Shown here one piece after another: positions 8,657-16,727 of a DNA stretch of 64,000 nt; the stretch's first letter is position 1; every line of letters begins with the position of its first letter. Below the pieces are notes generated by a model, which was given only the letters and a program-made list of their open reading frames with translations, was not told the DNA's origin and did not search any database. The DNA is taken from contig CAWGCA010000004.1 of assembly GCA_963820955.1 (NCBI GenBank), forward strand, positions 38,207 through 102,206, in the 5' to 3' direction. The position numbers and the translations under genes were made by a program. This DNA comes from CAWGCA01 sp963820955. Its GTDB lineage: Bacteria; Pseudomonadota; Gammaproteobacteria; Chromatiales; Chromatiaceae.

Positions 8657-9211
8657 TTAATCGGTAATCCACGGGGACTGGTAGAGCAGTACTGAGACAA
8701 AGAAGAAGTTGTAAAGAAAATGAAGATATATTGCTGGCCAGAAGCGTTTCGTTCGCGCCACTAACCACAGGTTGTATACGCCCAAAACGATCATAGGTAG
8801 GAGGGCGATACCACTCCGTCCGTGGCTCAGGGCAAACACGCATGCCAATATTAATCCTGTTAACCACCAGATTAATCGACCTGAACGACTCCGGGCCAGG
8901 TACATGGGTCCACGGTAAATTGTTTCTTCGACAACAGGAGCGGTAATCAGGTAAGTAACCAAATCCCACTGATCTGTGATGTACTGGTCGACCAACTTTT
9001 GGGGTAATGACAATAGAGCCCGCTGTAGCATGAACAACTGCTTTAGGCCGGGTGCATCTTCAATAACATCCCATCCGAAGGCGGAAGGACACAGATATTG
9101 GCACCAGCCAGAACCGCTGATCAAAAAAGCAAGGTAGTTCTTAGTCGCGCATAACAACAGAACGATCGAGAGGCCAATCAAAATACGGCAGAGTATTTCG
9201 GATCTGGACAC
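8657..9211 (-). CDS. CPBP (CAAX/ABI-type) intramembrane metalloprotease
   Basis: The 184-residue hydrophobic protein starts at a GTG (9211) with GGGAGG eight bases upstream. Motif 1, VVEETIYRG, has the paired Glu and the Arg of the family. Motif 2, FALSHG, supplies a His, and a third motif (AIYLHFLYNFFF) supplies the conserved His and Asn. CPBP proteases act inside the membrane. In bacteria they are linked to maturation or immunity for small peptides, but substrates are generally unknown. No bacteriocin gene is visible nearby, so no specific role can be given. The length is slightly short for the family but all catalytic motifs are present. Confidence 0.85.
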   Translation of the reverse strand: MSRSEILCRILIGLSIVLLLCATKNYLAFLISGSGWCQYLCPSAFGWDVIEDAPGLKQLFMLQRALLSLPQKLVDQYITDQWDLVTYLITAPVVEETIYRGPMYLARSRSGRLIWWLTGLILACVFALSHGRSGIALLPMIVLGVYNLWLVARTKRFWPAIYLHFLYNFFFVSVLLYQSPWITD

Positions 9212-9360
9212 CCCGAAGCCCTCCCTGCTCCTTCTACTTACAATATAGCTTTATTCTGCGTGCTGCACCGAAACGATTCAGACGTAATTGGCGACTTATA
9301 GTGTGGCGCTTCCTGCTTTACTTAAAAACAGGGTTTTCCAGGCGATATAAAAGCTGTTGA

Positions 9361-9693
9361 TCACACAGCAATCCCGCTGCGAAAATTCTCAAAATCCACC
9401 ACTCGGTCAAAATGCGGTAGCAGTTCGAAGTTCTGGAAAACAAATCAAATCCGTGTAATACGGAAGTCTCAACGGCCGGCGTCGGAGAGTTCATGTACGG
9501 GGGTACCGGCGACCCGAATATGCCCGGCATCGGGTGGGTATATCCCTGCAATGAGGTTGAGCAGCGTGGTCTTGCCTGAACCACTGGGGCCAATGACGGC
9601 GAGCTTTTGTCCGGGCGGGACTGAACATGTCGGAATCTGCAGGCTGAACCCGTCTTGGGGGTAAGCGAAGTGAAGTGACTCAATATTGATCAT
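9361..9693 (-). pseudogene. ABC transporter ATP-binding protein (LolD/MacB-like), decayed
   Basis: The N-terminal 74 codons are intact and end at a TGA. They include FAYPQDGFSLQIP and the Walker A GPSGSGKTTLLNLIAG. Translation through that stop continues in the same frame as DFRITRI, a second TGA, then FVFQNFELLPHFD. This matches the Q-loop region of LolD/MacB-type ATPases. Both stops fit a C-to-T or G-to-T change in an Arg or Gly codon. The signature motif, Walker B and the rest are missing; a third stop ends the frame at 9361. A full gene would need about 220 codons. The fragment starts only 5 bases after the FadL-like gene, so it was probably its operon partner. Confidence 0.75.
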
Positions 9694-9698
9694 AAAGA

Positions 9699-10970
9699 TC
9701 AGAAAACATAGCGCAGCGTACCACCCAGAAACATCCCTATATTCGTATCAAACTTGCCTTTGAAGCGCACACCCTGTGCCGTCTGGTCAACCTTGCCTTC
9801 GCCGAAGTAGGTCAGCGTGGCACCCAGCCCGAAATCCAGTTGCTCGCTCCCCTTCCAGGCGTAGGCGGCAGAAATCTTGTAGGTCTCGTCAAACGGAAGA
9901 TCGATGGTGCGATCTTTATTGCTCACCGGTGAACTGTCATAGGAGAATCCTATTGAATAGCCGCTGGTCTTGTTACTCATGTCGACATACGCAACGCCGG
10001 CACTCCAGGTATCCTTAAAATTTCGTTCCAGAACCCCCGTCGGATCGAGTGCTCCACCGGTAATGGCCAGCTGATTCTTGCTGAATGCGGACCAGTCCTC
10101 CCAATCCGCACTGAACATCAGCCGCTTTCCCGGCGCGAATTCGTAGCGCAACCCCGCTTTCAGTACCTGGGGGTTATCCCACTCAATCTCAATATTATTG
10201 GCCTGCGGTTTCGGAAAGGCCAGGTTACGGAAGTTGAGATCACCCTTCAGGTTGACATCCATTTCGGCCCGATAGACCACGCCCAGCATGAGGCTGTCTG
10301 AAAGATAGTAAGTCAAACCCGCGAACGGCTGATAACCCAGATCGGTCATGTTGTCGAATTTAACCTTGCCATCCGGTGATGTACCCGGCCCCGGGACCAG
10401 TGCGCTCTGGTTAATTGCAATGTTTTGTTCGAACTGTGTATAGATGATCGAAACACCGCCACCCAACGACAGACGATTGTTTACCTTGTAGGCGATGGAT
10501 GGCGAGCCGCCTATAGCGGCGAGGGAGACTTTTGTCGCCCCGTATCGCCCGACGAAATTGTCGCTGTAGTTCATGGCACCGCCCTGTGGTGCAACCAGCG
10601 AGAATCCCACCCGCACCCGGTCAGACAGCTTCTTGACCATAAAAAAAGCGGGAATAGCCGCTATATTTCCTGCGTTGCCCCCATCGCTGCCGCCAGCTTC
10701 GGCCACCGACGAGTCAAACTCGATTTTTGGCATCACCGCTTGCATCCCAGCCAGAATTTCGTCCTGCTCTAAACCCGTCATACCGGCTGGATTGGTCCAG
10801 GATGAATCGGCAGAAAGGGTGTTGACGGGGTTTGCCACACCCGCAGTCCCCAGGCTGCCCGGTGTACCCACTTCGGAAATATAGAAACCTGCAGCCTGAG
10901 CGGTTACTGCCAACAGCAGTGCGGCGCAACCGATAAAAGCCCGGGCAGCTGTCGTGTCGAGTGGATTCAT
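9699..10970 (-). CDS. OmpP1/FadL-family outer-membrane transporter
   Basis: The 423-residue product has a signal peptide (cleaved near TAQAAGFY) and the FadL hallmarks: AGFYISEVGTPGSLGTAG at the mature N-terminus, WTNPAGMT (the NPAG motif), and a C-terminal aromatic beta-strand ending in RYVF. A Shine-Dalgarno AGGAGA lies 8 bases before the ATG. These 14-strand barrels move long-chain fatty acids or other hydrophobic compounds across the outer membrane. The downstream partner is a dead ABC ATPase and the upstream neighbour is a broken stub, so the porin may be the last working gene of a former uptake or export cluster. A second, frameshifted family member lies at 46.7 kb. Confidence 0.9.
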   Translation of the reverse strand: MNPLDTTAARAFIGCAALLLAVTAQAAGFYISEVGTPGSLGTAGVANPVNTLSADSSWTNPAGMTGLEQDEILAGMQAVMPKIEFDSSVAEAGGSDGGNAGNIAAIPAFFMVKKLSDRVRVGFSLVAPQGGAMNYSDNFVGRYGATKVSLAAIGGSPSIAYKVNNRLSLGGGVSIIYTQFEQNIAINQSALVPGPGTSPDGKVKFDNMTDLGYQPFAGLTYYLSDSLMLGVVYRAEMDVNLKGDLNFRNLAFPKPQANNIEIEWDNPQVLKAGLRYEFAPGKRLMFSADWEDWSAFSKNQLAITGGALDPTGVLERNFKDTWSAGVAYVDMSNKTSGYSIGFSYDSSPVSNKDRTIDLPFDETYKISAAYAWKGSEQLDFGLGATLTYFGEGKVDQTAQGVRFKGKFDTNIGMFLGGTLRYVF

Positions 10971-10994
10971 GGCTTCTTTCTCCTGTTGAATGAG

Positions 10995-11186
10995 TTAGCG
11001 GGCTGCTGTGGCGGTAAATGCGCCTGGATCAATAGGTTGTCCTTCCAGCACCAGCCTGATGTGATCGTCAAGCACATAGATTTCAGCGATATTGGCGGTG
11101 GTCTGGGCACCAGTCAGGTTTATCCAGACCGCAATAGCAGGAGGTGCCAGAGCGAGCGTTACTAGTAAAGAGAAGCGCTCGCCGAA
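10995..11186 (-). pseudogene. Start-less stub of an exported protein upstream of fadL-like gene
   Basis: An open frame of 63 codons runs from just after a TAA at 11187 to a TAA at 10995. It reads as a hydrophobic segment (FSLLVTLALAPPAIA), then VWINLTGAQTTANIAEIYVL and DDHIRLVLEG. That is the pattern of a signal peptide followed by a small beta-rich domain. No ATG, GTG or TTG precedes it, so the 5' end appears lost. It ends only 24 bases before the FadL-like gene, suggesting a former operon. I do not recognise the family with confidence. Confidence 0.4.
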
Positions 11187-11269
11187 TTAGTGGGTGAATC
11201 ATCAAATTGAGTATGCCGAAATCTTAATCAGAATGGCCGATCGATCCGGCTTTTAGCCGTAACCTGAAG

Positions 11270-11289
11270 CCACCGGCTTTAGCCGGTGG
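11270..11289. repeat. Perfect palindrome, possible IS200/IS605-type end or bidirectional hairpin
   Basis: CCACCGGCTTTAGCCGGTGG is a near-perfect hairpin (8-bp arms, TTTA-type loop). A weaker copy of the same motif lies about 25 bases to the left. Such hairpins occur at ends of IS200/IS605 elements and in REP sequences. No transposase gene is nearby, so the origin is uncertain. Confidence 0.4.
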
Positions 11290-11356
11290 AGTATTCACAC
11301 AAGGATCTTGTCGGCTTGTTGCCAACGATTGTAGGTGTCTTGGGAAAATCCAATAC

Positions 11357-11599
11357 CTACTCTCGAACCTTGATATCAGGTTCCAAGTTAATTCTTCCAT
11401 CTTCTTCCAGTATGCCAATTTTGTCACCTTCTGCACTAAACACTACAGGAACGCTCTCTTGAAACAACGGCCTGCGTATAAATCGAAGTTGCCAGCCGAA
11501 GCCCTCCATCTGATGAAGCGTAAGTATTTGCATGTTGTTCAGTGCTTCTTCGAGGTGATCTGGAAGCGGCTTGTCGCCTTTTCTTTTATCATTGTCCAT
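11357..11599 (-). CDS. Hypothetical small acidic protein
   Basis: The frame from ATG 11599 gives 80 residues, MDNDKRKGDKPLPDHLEEAL and onward. A longer start at 11656 is possible but adds an unlikely leader. The centre reads LTLHQMEGFGWQLRFIRRPL and the end reads IGILEEDGRINLEPDIKVRE. There is no signal peptide or membrane segment. The sequence has the even composition of a real cytosolic protein, but I do not recognise a family. The ribosome site is weak. It stands alone between a palindrome and an aminotransferase fragment. Confidence 0.55.
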   Translation of the reverse strand: MDNDKRKGDKPLPDHLEEALNNMQILTLHQMEGFGWQLRFIRRPLFQESVPVVFSAEGDKIGILEEDGRINLEPDIKVRE

Positions 11600-11825
11600 A
11601 TCGTTTAGCCTGTGCTTTATAATTACTGAAAATGCAAGCTGTTTCGCCTTCGACAAGGGCCGTTATCGATCAGTCTGGCCCAGACATTTAACTAATGTTG
11701 CTCCTCGCTCATGTTTGTGAGTAGCGAATTCATAATTACCGCGCGAAAACGACAACTTAGACAGTATTTACTCTGAGTGCAATTGTGTTTACCCATCTCT
11801 GAAATGAAAGATCTGTTGCTATTCT

Positions 11826-11990
11826 TCACATATTTGGTTCTGCCCCGATTTGGTCAAGAAGGCAGGAGTCCTGCTGCTTCCTGGAACCCTCTATGGAGAA
11901 GACTTCAACTCGTTCCGTGTAGGCTTTGGACGCAACAACCTGCCCGAATCTCACAACAGGTTTGAGGAGTATATACGGGTTATCAGATAA
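11826..11990 (+). pseudogene. C-terminal fragment of a PLP-dependent class I/II aminotransferase
   Basis: Fifty-four codons with no start read WFCPDLVKKAGVLLLPGTLY, then GEDFNSFRVGFGRNNLPES and HNRFEEYI, ending in a TAA. The arrangement 'AGVLLLPG...FRVGFGR.NLPE...FEEY' is the conserved C-terminus of aspartate-aminotransferase-fold enzymes. The catalytic Lys region and the rest of the protein (over 300 residues) are missing. Dead remnant. Confidence 0.65.
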
Positions 11991-12291
11991 CAAGCGGATC
12001 ACAAGAGCGCCGGTTGTTCCGTGGTTTTGCCATAAAAATATTTCATAGTGCTTTTATCGATTATTGCCGCCTATTGTACTAGCCTCATTAGTACAGATAG
12101 TAATGTTTCTCATTATCATCCATTTTTTTGGAGTGCGAAGTGCCTGAGAAGAGGGGTGTATGGCTGGTCATGACATTGCTGTCAGTTCGAATAAGGTAGG
12201 TTTCCCAACGCTTTTTTGGAAAAAAGAGTTTACCAACCGCTGTATTACTACAGTCTGCACTCCCAATCATAGGCAGATTTAGGAGATACAA
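11991..12291. other. Intergenic region before the Cache-domain gene
   Basis: About 300 bases, moderately AT-rich, with no convincing gene. It should hold the promoter for the Cache-domain protein. Confidence 0.35.
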
Positions 12292-12738
12292 ATGAAACGA
12301 ATTCTTGCTGGAATCCTTGCCGTCGCCTTTTTTGGCCCCGCCTTCGCCAGCGATATGGGGACCCCGGATGAAGCCAAGGCCATGAGCGAAAAGGCCAAAG
12401 TGGCCGTCAACTCGATGGGTCACGAGAAGGCCTTTGCCACCTTCGCCGATCGGAACGGCGGTTTTCGGGAGAAAGACCTTTATGTTTTTTGCGTAGACAT
12501 GGATGGTGTCCTGCTCTCGCAACCCCTCAAGCCAGAGCTGGTGGGCAAGAACCTGTTCGATTTCAATAAATATGGCGACCTGTTGTTCCAGGATATGATC
12601 GCCGTTGCCAGGGACTCCGGTGCCGGTTGGGTCGAATATAACTGGCCTTATCCGGGTACCGATGAAATCAAACCGAAGACCAGCTATATCGCCACCAACG
12701 ATGAGGGCTTCTTCTGCGGTGTCGGGGCCTATAAGTGA
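12292..12738 (+). CDS. Periplasmic single-Cache-domain protein
   Basis: The ATG follows TTAGGAGATACAA, a good ribosome site. The 148-residue product has a signal peptide (MKRILAGILAVAFFGPAFAS) and then a compact domain. That domain begins with a long helix (DEAKAMSEKAKVAVNSMGHE) and continues FADRNGGFREKDLYVFCVD, LVGKNLFDFNKYG, and WVEYNWPYPGT near the C-terminus. This is the stand-alone sCache_2 layout usually found as the sensor part of chemoreceptors and kinases, here without any membrane helix or signalling domain. It may bind a small ligand in the periplasm. The following two micro-genes encode single-pass membrane proteins, raising the possibility of a small sensory unit. Confidence 0.8.
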   Translation: MKRILAGILAVAFFGPAFASDMGTPDEAKAMSEKAKVAVNSMGHEKAFATFADRNGGFREKDLYVFCVDMDGVLLSQPLKPELVGKNLFDFNKYGDLLFQDMIAVARDSGAGWVEYNWPYPGTDEIKPKTSYIATNDEGFFCGVGAYK

Positions 12739-13048
12739 TCAGTGATCCTGCTTGGTAACGAGGAATAGCCTCGCTGGGGTCGCTACACATTGGAGCATCA
12801 CTAACTACAGCATAATAATAGTCGATCAATTGGCACAAACCGACATTGATTCCGGACTGAAAGCGCGCGACCCGGGGGGGGGCTCGGGTCTCTGGTGAGC
12901 ATTAGGCCGCCACCGCTGATGATTATTGTGGGATTCTATTCTCTCCCCCACTTGCTTAAGTTGGGTCAAGTAACTGTCGCGTTCGGTCGAGACGATACTC
13001 TCCGTGAGGAATATACTCCCGGCTTTTTCGCAATAGGGAGTAAGAAAA
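12739..13048. other. Intergenic region after the Cache-domain gene
   Basis: About 310 bases. A short CGAGG/CCTCG hairpin at about 12760 could contribute to transcript ending, but no T-run follows. I see no gene before the micro-ORF at 13049. Confidence 0.3.
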
Positions 13049-13129
13049 ATGAGTACCGTCGAAGTCTCTGGGCTAGTCGTGCTTTGTGCTGTTTTGGTTG
13101 TGTGGGTCTTGTCGAGGGAGGCGCCATGA
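13049..13129 (+). CDS. Micro-membrane protein (26 residues)
   Basis: An ATG with GGAGTAAGAAAA upstream opens a 26-codon frame, MSTVEVSGLVVLCAVLVVWV, ending LSREAP. It is almost entirely one transmembrane helix with a short charged tail. Its TGA overlaps the ATG of the next gene (ATGA), the usual sign of translational coupling. The good ribosome site, membrane-helix composition and coupling argue that it is real, but such short frames arise by chance. No family recognised. Confidence 0.5.
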   Translation: MSTVEVSGLVVLCAVLVVWVLSREAP

Positions 13130-13302
13130 AGAAGGCGATACTGGTCTCGGTGATATTGATCCAGGCAACCACCCTGGTTTTAGTGGCTGGTCTCTACCGC
13201 TCCATCAGAACGGTAAAACAGGATGTCCTGGAGAGCCAGATACAATTGATCCAAAAGGCCGAGCAGAACTGCACTGAGATACTTAGTCTAGAGAGGAAGT
13301 GA
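13126..13302 (+). CDS. Small single-pass membrane protein with coiled tail (58 residues)
   Basis: The ATG at 13126 lies 6 bases after GAGGGAGG, a strong ribosome site, and overlaps the stop of the preceding micro-gene. The protein starts MKKAILVSVILIQATTLVLV (one membrane helix) and continues AGLYRSIRTVKQDVLESQIQ as an amphipathic helix rich in Gln, Glu and Lys, ending with LSLERK. It looks like a membrane-anchored helical adaptor. A longer in-frame start at 12895 has no support. Function unknown. Confidence 0.65.
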   Translation: MKKAILVSVILIQATTLVLVAGLYRSIRTVKQDVLESQIQLIQKAEQNCTEILSLERK

Positions 13303-13456
13303 GAAAGCCGAATCATAGGGATAATCCAACTCACTGGCGCGCATAGAACGGCAGGTTCATGCGCTATGCAGAAAACGCCGCGCAGGGTTGATCGCAGGAG
13401 TCACGACCTTATTTAGGAGAGCCATAAAGGAGTTGGTTTAGGGAATTAACTGATTG

Positions 13457-14479
13457 TTACTGAATCAAAAATATATTTGCTTCATGTAAAAAATCTTTTT
13501 CAGGCAAGAGTTCCTCCCGAGAGAAGCATACTAAAGCCGCAACCCGAGGCTGCCGATTGGCTACCTGAATTTCAGCTAGCGACAGTTCGCGTCCTGAACC
13601 GGTCGATGTATTTCTCTGCTTGATTCCCAATCGGCTGAGGTAGATTGTGTGTGTTTCAGCGCTAAGAAACTGCTCTGGATGAGTGAGTGCGTCAGTAACA
13701 AACTGCAGCTGATCTTGCAAGGATATCAAGCGCGGTTCCATGTTTTGAATCTCTTTATCAACGGCGTCGATCTGTAAACTGAGGTTTTCCCTGTAAGTGC
13801 TAGTTAAGTGTTGATCCTCTAACCGCTTAAGCCTACTGTGCAGGATACTTTTACGGTTTAACAGGTTGATATTCAGGTCTGCTGCCTTCGCGATTTCACC
13901 ATGAATATAGCCAATGAGGCTCCTGAAAATGCAGCATTTCAGCGCGCATCGCGAATCAGCTTCATTCACTCCCGGTGAGACTATCTGGTGATCCGAGAAG
14001 CTGACGGTGGTTTGCATAACATCCCTGTGAACCTCATCGCCAACTAGTTCAATACCGAAGCGCTGACGTTCTTCCCGATGCATGCACAAGAGAGCATAGC
14101 ATTCACTGATCGTGGAATTAGAAGTAAATAGTTCTCTTACTTCTTTGCTTTGGCTGAAAACTTCCTGCAAATGGTTGTAATTAACGAAAAAGGCATTGAC
14201 CCTGGGGTCTTCACCAAAAGTCGATCGCCCACACGGAATTACTCCAGGTACCTGCTCCACCAATTCATCAATGTATTTGAATGAAGAGACAATTGCTTTT
14301 TCTAACTGTTGAGCGCATTTGGGAATTGCGCGTAACCTGCTAGATGTTTCATTCACCACGAAATCCACTGCTTGATCCAGGCTGATCGCGCAAGCGGAAT
14401 CAAGAGTAGTTTGTTCACTCCGAGATGTAAAATTCCCGCTAAAACGATGGAAGGCCTCCTGCAAAAAGTCAGACAACAT
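13457..14479 (-). CDS. Hypothetical cytosolic protein with coiled-coil region
   Basis: A strong ribosome site (GGAGG, 8 bases before ATG 14479) supports the start. The 340-residue product has no signal peptide or membrane segment. Residues about 190-275 are heptad-like and probably a coiled coil (LNRKSILHSRLKRLEDQHLT, QIDAVDKEIQNMEPRLISLQ). Several Cys residues cluster near residue 180 (RCALKCCIF). The composition is that of a genuine protein, but I do not recognise the family. Codon use is more AT-rich than the flanking genes, which could indicate horizontal acquisition. Confidence 0.7.
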   Translation of the reverse strand: MLSDFLQEAFHRFSGNFTSRSEQTTLDSACAISLDQAVDFVVNETSSRLRAIPKCAQQLEKAIVSSFKYIDELVEQVPGVIPCGRSTFGEDPRVNAFFVNYNHLQEVFSQSKEVRELFTSNSTISECYALLCMHREERQRFGIELVGDEVHRDVMQTTVSFSDHQIVSPGVNEADSRCALKCCIFRSLIGYIHGEIAKAADLNINLLNRKSILHSRLKRLEDQHLTSTYRENLSLQIDAVDKEIQNMEPRLISLQDQLQFVTDALTHPEQFLSAETHTIYLSRLGIKQRNTSTGSGRELSLAEIQVANRQPRVAALVCFSREELLPEKDFLHEANIFLIQ

Positions 14480-14840
14480 CCCCCAATCCTCCAGTTACAA
14501 TATACTTTTTGTATTTCGGATGTGATTTGAATGGCAAGCTTACCCCTCCGGATGAAGGAAAGTTGCTCATATGGTTGTTAGAACAAAACGACCATACGAT
14601 AAATTCTAGAACAAAAACAACTAGGAATCCTATTGAATTGTCTGATGATGATCGCTACAGATAGTTCTAGGCAGAAACAAAAACCAGCTGCACTTGTCGG
14701 AAAGTAAAAGACTTTCGCAAAACGCAAAGAACCCGCTAAGGCGGGCGTTGATGAGGCCTGCTTCTTTAACAGCGAATTCCGGATAATACAGGTCAATCAA
14801 AGATATAGCGATTGCTGCGAGAACTACCGTTAGTACAGCG
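14480..14840. other. Intergenic region
   Basis: About 360 AT-rich bases. A CCCGC...GCGGG hairpin at about 14731-14745 is the only structure I see. The short leftward frame here lacks a ribosome site and protein-like composition. Confidence 0.3.
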
Positions 14841-15272
14841 TTATTTGCTTTTCCCTCCTACAGTCTGACCCGTTGTGAGATCCTCAATCCACCTCATATA
14901 TTTGCCATTTTTGACGTCACAAAAAACTTGATAGTCGTGCCCAGCTTCCGCGTTAAATTCAACTGATCCAACACGCCCCAAAAGCCCAGTATGTTGATTG
15001 AAACCGTGCCAGCAACGTATTGATACACTATGTGTTCCCGGCAAAACTTCTACCTGTTCTGGCATTGACCACTCAGACCACTCCCAGACCTCACCATCTA
15101 CAGAAGAAATCGAGGCTCTGTCCCATCGCATGCTTCCAGTGAATGAGTCATTAATGACAGCAATGTTCTCTGACGATTTTTCATCCATGTCATACGCTTG
15201 GTGTGCGCAACCCACGCATTGAACAAGAATAAAAAAAAGGCATCCCACGTTGCTAAAGAGTCTAGCTTTCAT
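14841..15272 (-). CDS. Putative lipoprotein with small beta-rich domain
   Basis: The 143-residue product starts MKARLFSNVGCLFFILVQCV and then GCAHQ. The Cys in VGC or VQC is a likely lipidation site, making this an outer-membrane or periplasmic lipoprotein. The C-terminal half, with VLPGTHSVSIRCWHG and EFNAEAGHDYQVFCDVK, resembles the 'pGtH.v.v....a.aG..Y.' pattern of small PEGA-like surface domains. The role is unknown. The gene stands alone upstream of an IS5 remnant. Confidence 0.65.
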   Translation of the reverse strand: MKARLFSNVGCLFFILVQCVGCAHQAYDMDEKSSENIAVINDSFTGSMRWDRASISSVDGEVWEWSEWSMPEQVEVLPGTHSVSIRCWHGFNQHTGLLGRVGSVEFNAEAGHDYQVFCDVKNGKYMRWIEDLTTGQTVGGKSK

Positions 15273-15430
15273 TTCTTATACTCCGTATTTAGACTCGCCT
15301 ATTTGTAACTCTTGTTTAACTTTAGTCAATGATATGGCTAGTCAGGGTTGATTATACGCATCTGAGGCAACTCTGAGTAAGTCCTGACCTCTGCGATAAT
15401 AAGCACGTTATCCATAACCGGCTGGAAAGT

Positions 15431-16240
15431 ACGAAGCAACAAACCTTCGCCGCAGGTGATTTTGAGCGCTACCGCAAGCCGACGCGCCGCGAGCAGTTTC
15501 TGGCGGAGATGGACAAGGTGGTTCCTTGGGACCAGCTTTGCGCAGTGATTATGCCCAGTTATCCCAAAGCCGGTAATGGCCGCCCACCTATCGGATTGGA
15601 GCGGATGCTGCGCATCTATTTTCTTCAGCACTGGTTCAACCTGTCGGACCCGGGGGCAGAGGAAGTGCTGTACGAATCCAGGTCCATGTGTCGCTTCGCT
15701 GGGATCGATCTGGGCCGGGAGCCGGTGCCGGACGAGAGTACGATCCTTCAATTTCGCCATCTGCTGGAGCGCCATCATCTGGGCGACGCTTTGTTTCAGA
15801 CGGTTGGCGAGTACCTGCAGGAAATGGGACCGCGTATCGCCAGCAGCACCATCGTCGATGCCAGTATTATCAGTGCGCCGAGTTCCACGAAAAATCATTC
15901 CAAGTCGCGCGATCCTGAGATGCATCAGGCGCGCAAAGGCAATCAATGGTAGTTTGGCATGAAGGCACACATCGGCGGCGATAGCAAGAGCCGACAGATT
16001 CATTCGGTGGCAGCGACGGCGGCGAATGTCCATGTTTCGCAGGTCCTTGTAGAGTTGTTGCATGGGGGCGAGACGCGGATCTATAGTGGCCAAGCCGACA
16101 CGATACGGGAAGCAGCGCCCTGCGCTCAGGACTTCACGCATGAGAAAGGCCGGCGTAATCATCCACTGGACGATGCGGCCAAGGCGCGCAACCGGACCAA
16201 GTCGAAAGTATGCGCGAAGAGCGTCAGTATTACAGGGTAG
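15431..16240 (+). pseudogene. IS5-family transposase, inactivated
   Basis: Reading from an ACG at 15431 (the expected ATG has become ACG) gives TKQQTFAAGDFERYRKPTRR, EQFLAEMDKVVPWDQL and the IS5 catalytic signatures GRPPIGLERMLRIYFLQHWF, VPDESTILQFRHLLE and SSTIVDASIISAPSSTKN. At 15950 a TAG replaces the Tyr codon in the conserved GNQWyFGMKAHIG motif. After it, FGMKAHIGGDSKSRQIHSVA continues in frame until truncation near 16240, before the catalytic Glu region is complete. At least three lesions: start codon, stop and 3' loss. A long antisense frame across this region is a shadow. Confidence 0.85.
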
Positions 16241-16727
16241 CTCAGCCCGAAGCTTTAACCCTAAACAGAAGTTCTACATTTGCACTGCCCTGTGTCTACT
16301 GTCAGTGGAGAAGCAGATATTGTCAACAATAACTTGACCAGCAACCGTTCGCTCAAAGCAGCCGTCAGGTCTGTTAAAAATTCCGGGGCGATTCAGTAAT
16401 TCGTAGCAAGCCTATGACAGTGCCTATAGCTCCTGCCTTACCGCGCTCGGCTACTCAAGTGCAGTAAAAACAGAAGGACCATCTCCGTTTTTGTCTGGAA
16501 GCCATGCGTAGCCGGTGCATTTCAAGCATTTTTCAGGCGGGTCCGATCAATTCTCTGTGACAGCTGCAGTTTTGTGGAGATCCGCCGCAGTGGTTTCCTG
16601 ATAGTATAAGTGCCTCAGCAGTACTGTTTCGACAGGATCTTAAAATCAAGTGATCCAAGGTTAGTTAGTGAAATCAAGAACGAATCAAGAGAAATATTTT
16701 GAAAACAGTAATGACAATCGGAGAACA
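16241..16727. other. Intergenic region upstream of the DUF2092 pair
   Basis: About 490 bases without a recognisable gene. The left part may be further IS5 debris. The right part should hold the promoter for the two-gene unit that follows. Confidence 0.3.

Noticed and set aside
9361..9693. In-frame TGA codons in the ABC ATPase, csrA and parD frames as a sign of TGA recoding
   Set aside because: TAG stops and frame breaks also occur in other dead genes, the same gene fragments are truncated elsewhere, and intact genes in the window end at TGA normally.
15338..16162. 274-codon frame opposite the IS5 transposase
   Set aside because: It is an antisense shadow; the plus strand carries recognisable IS5 motifs at each point.
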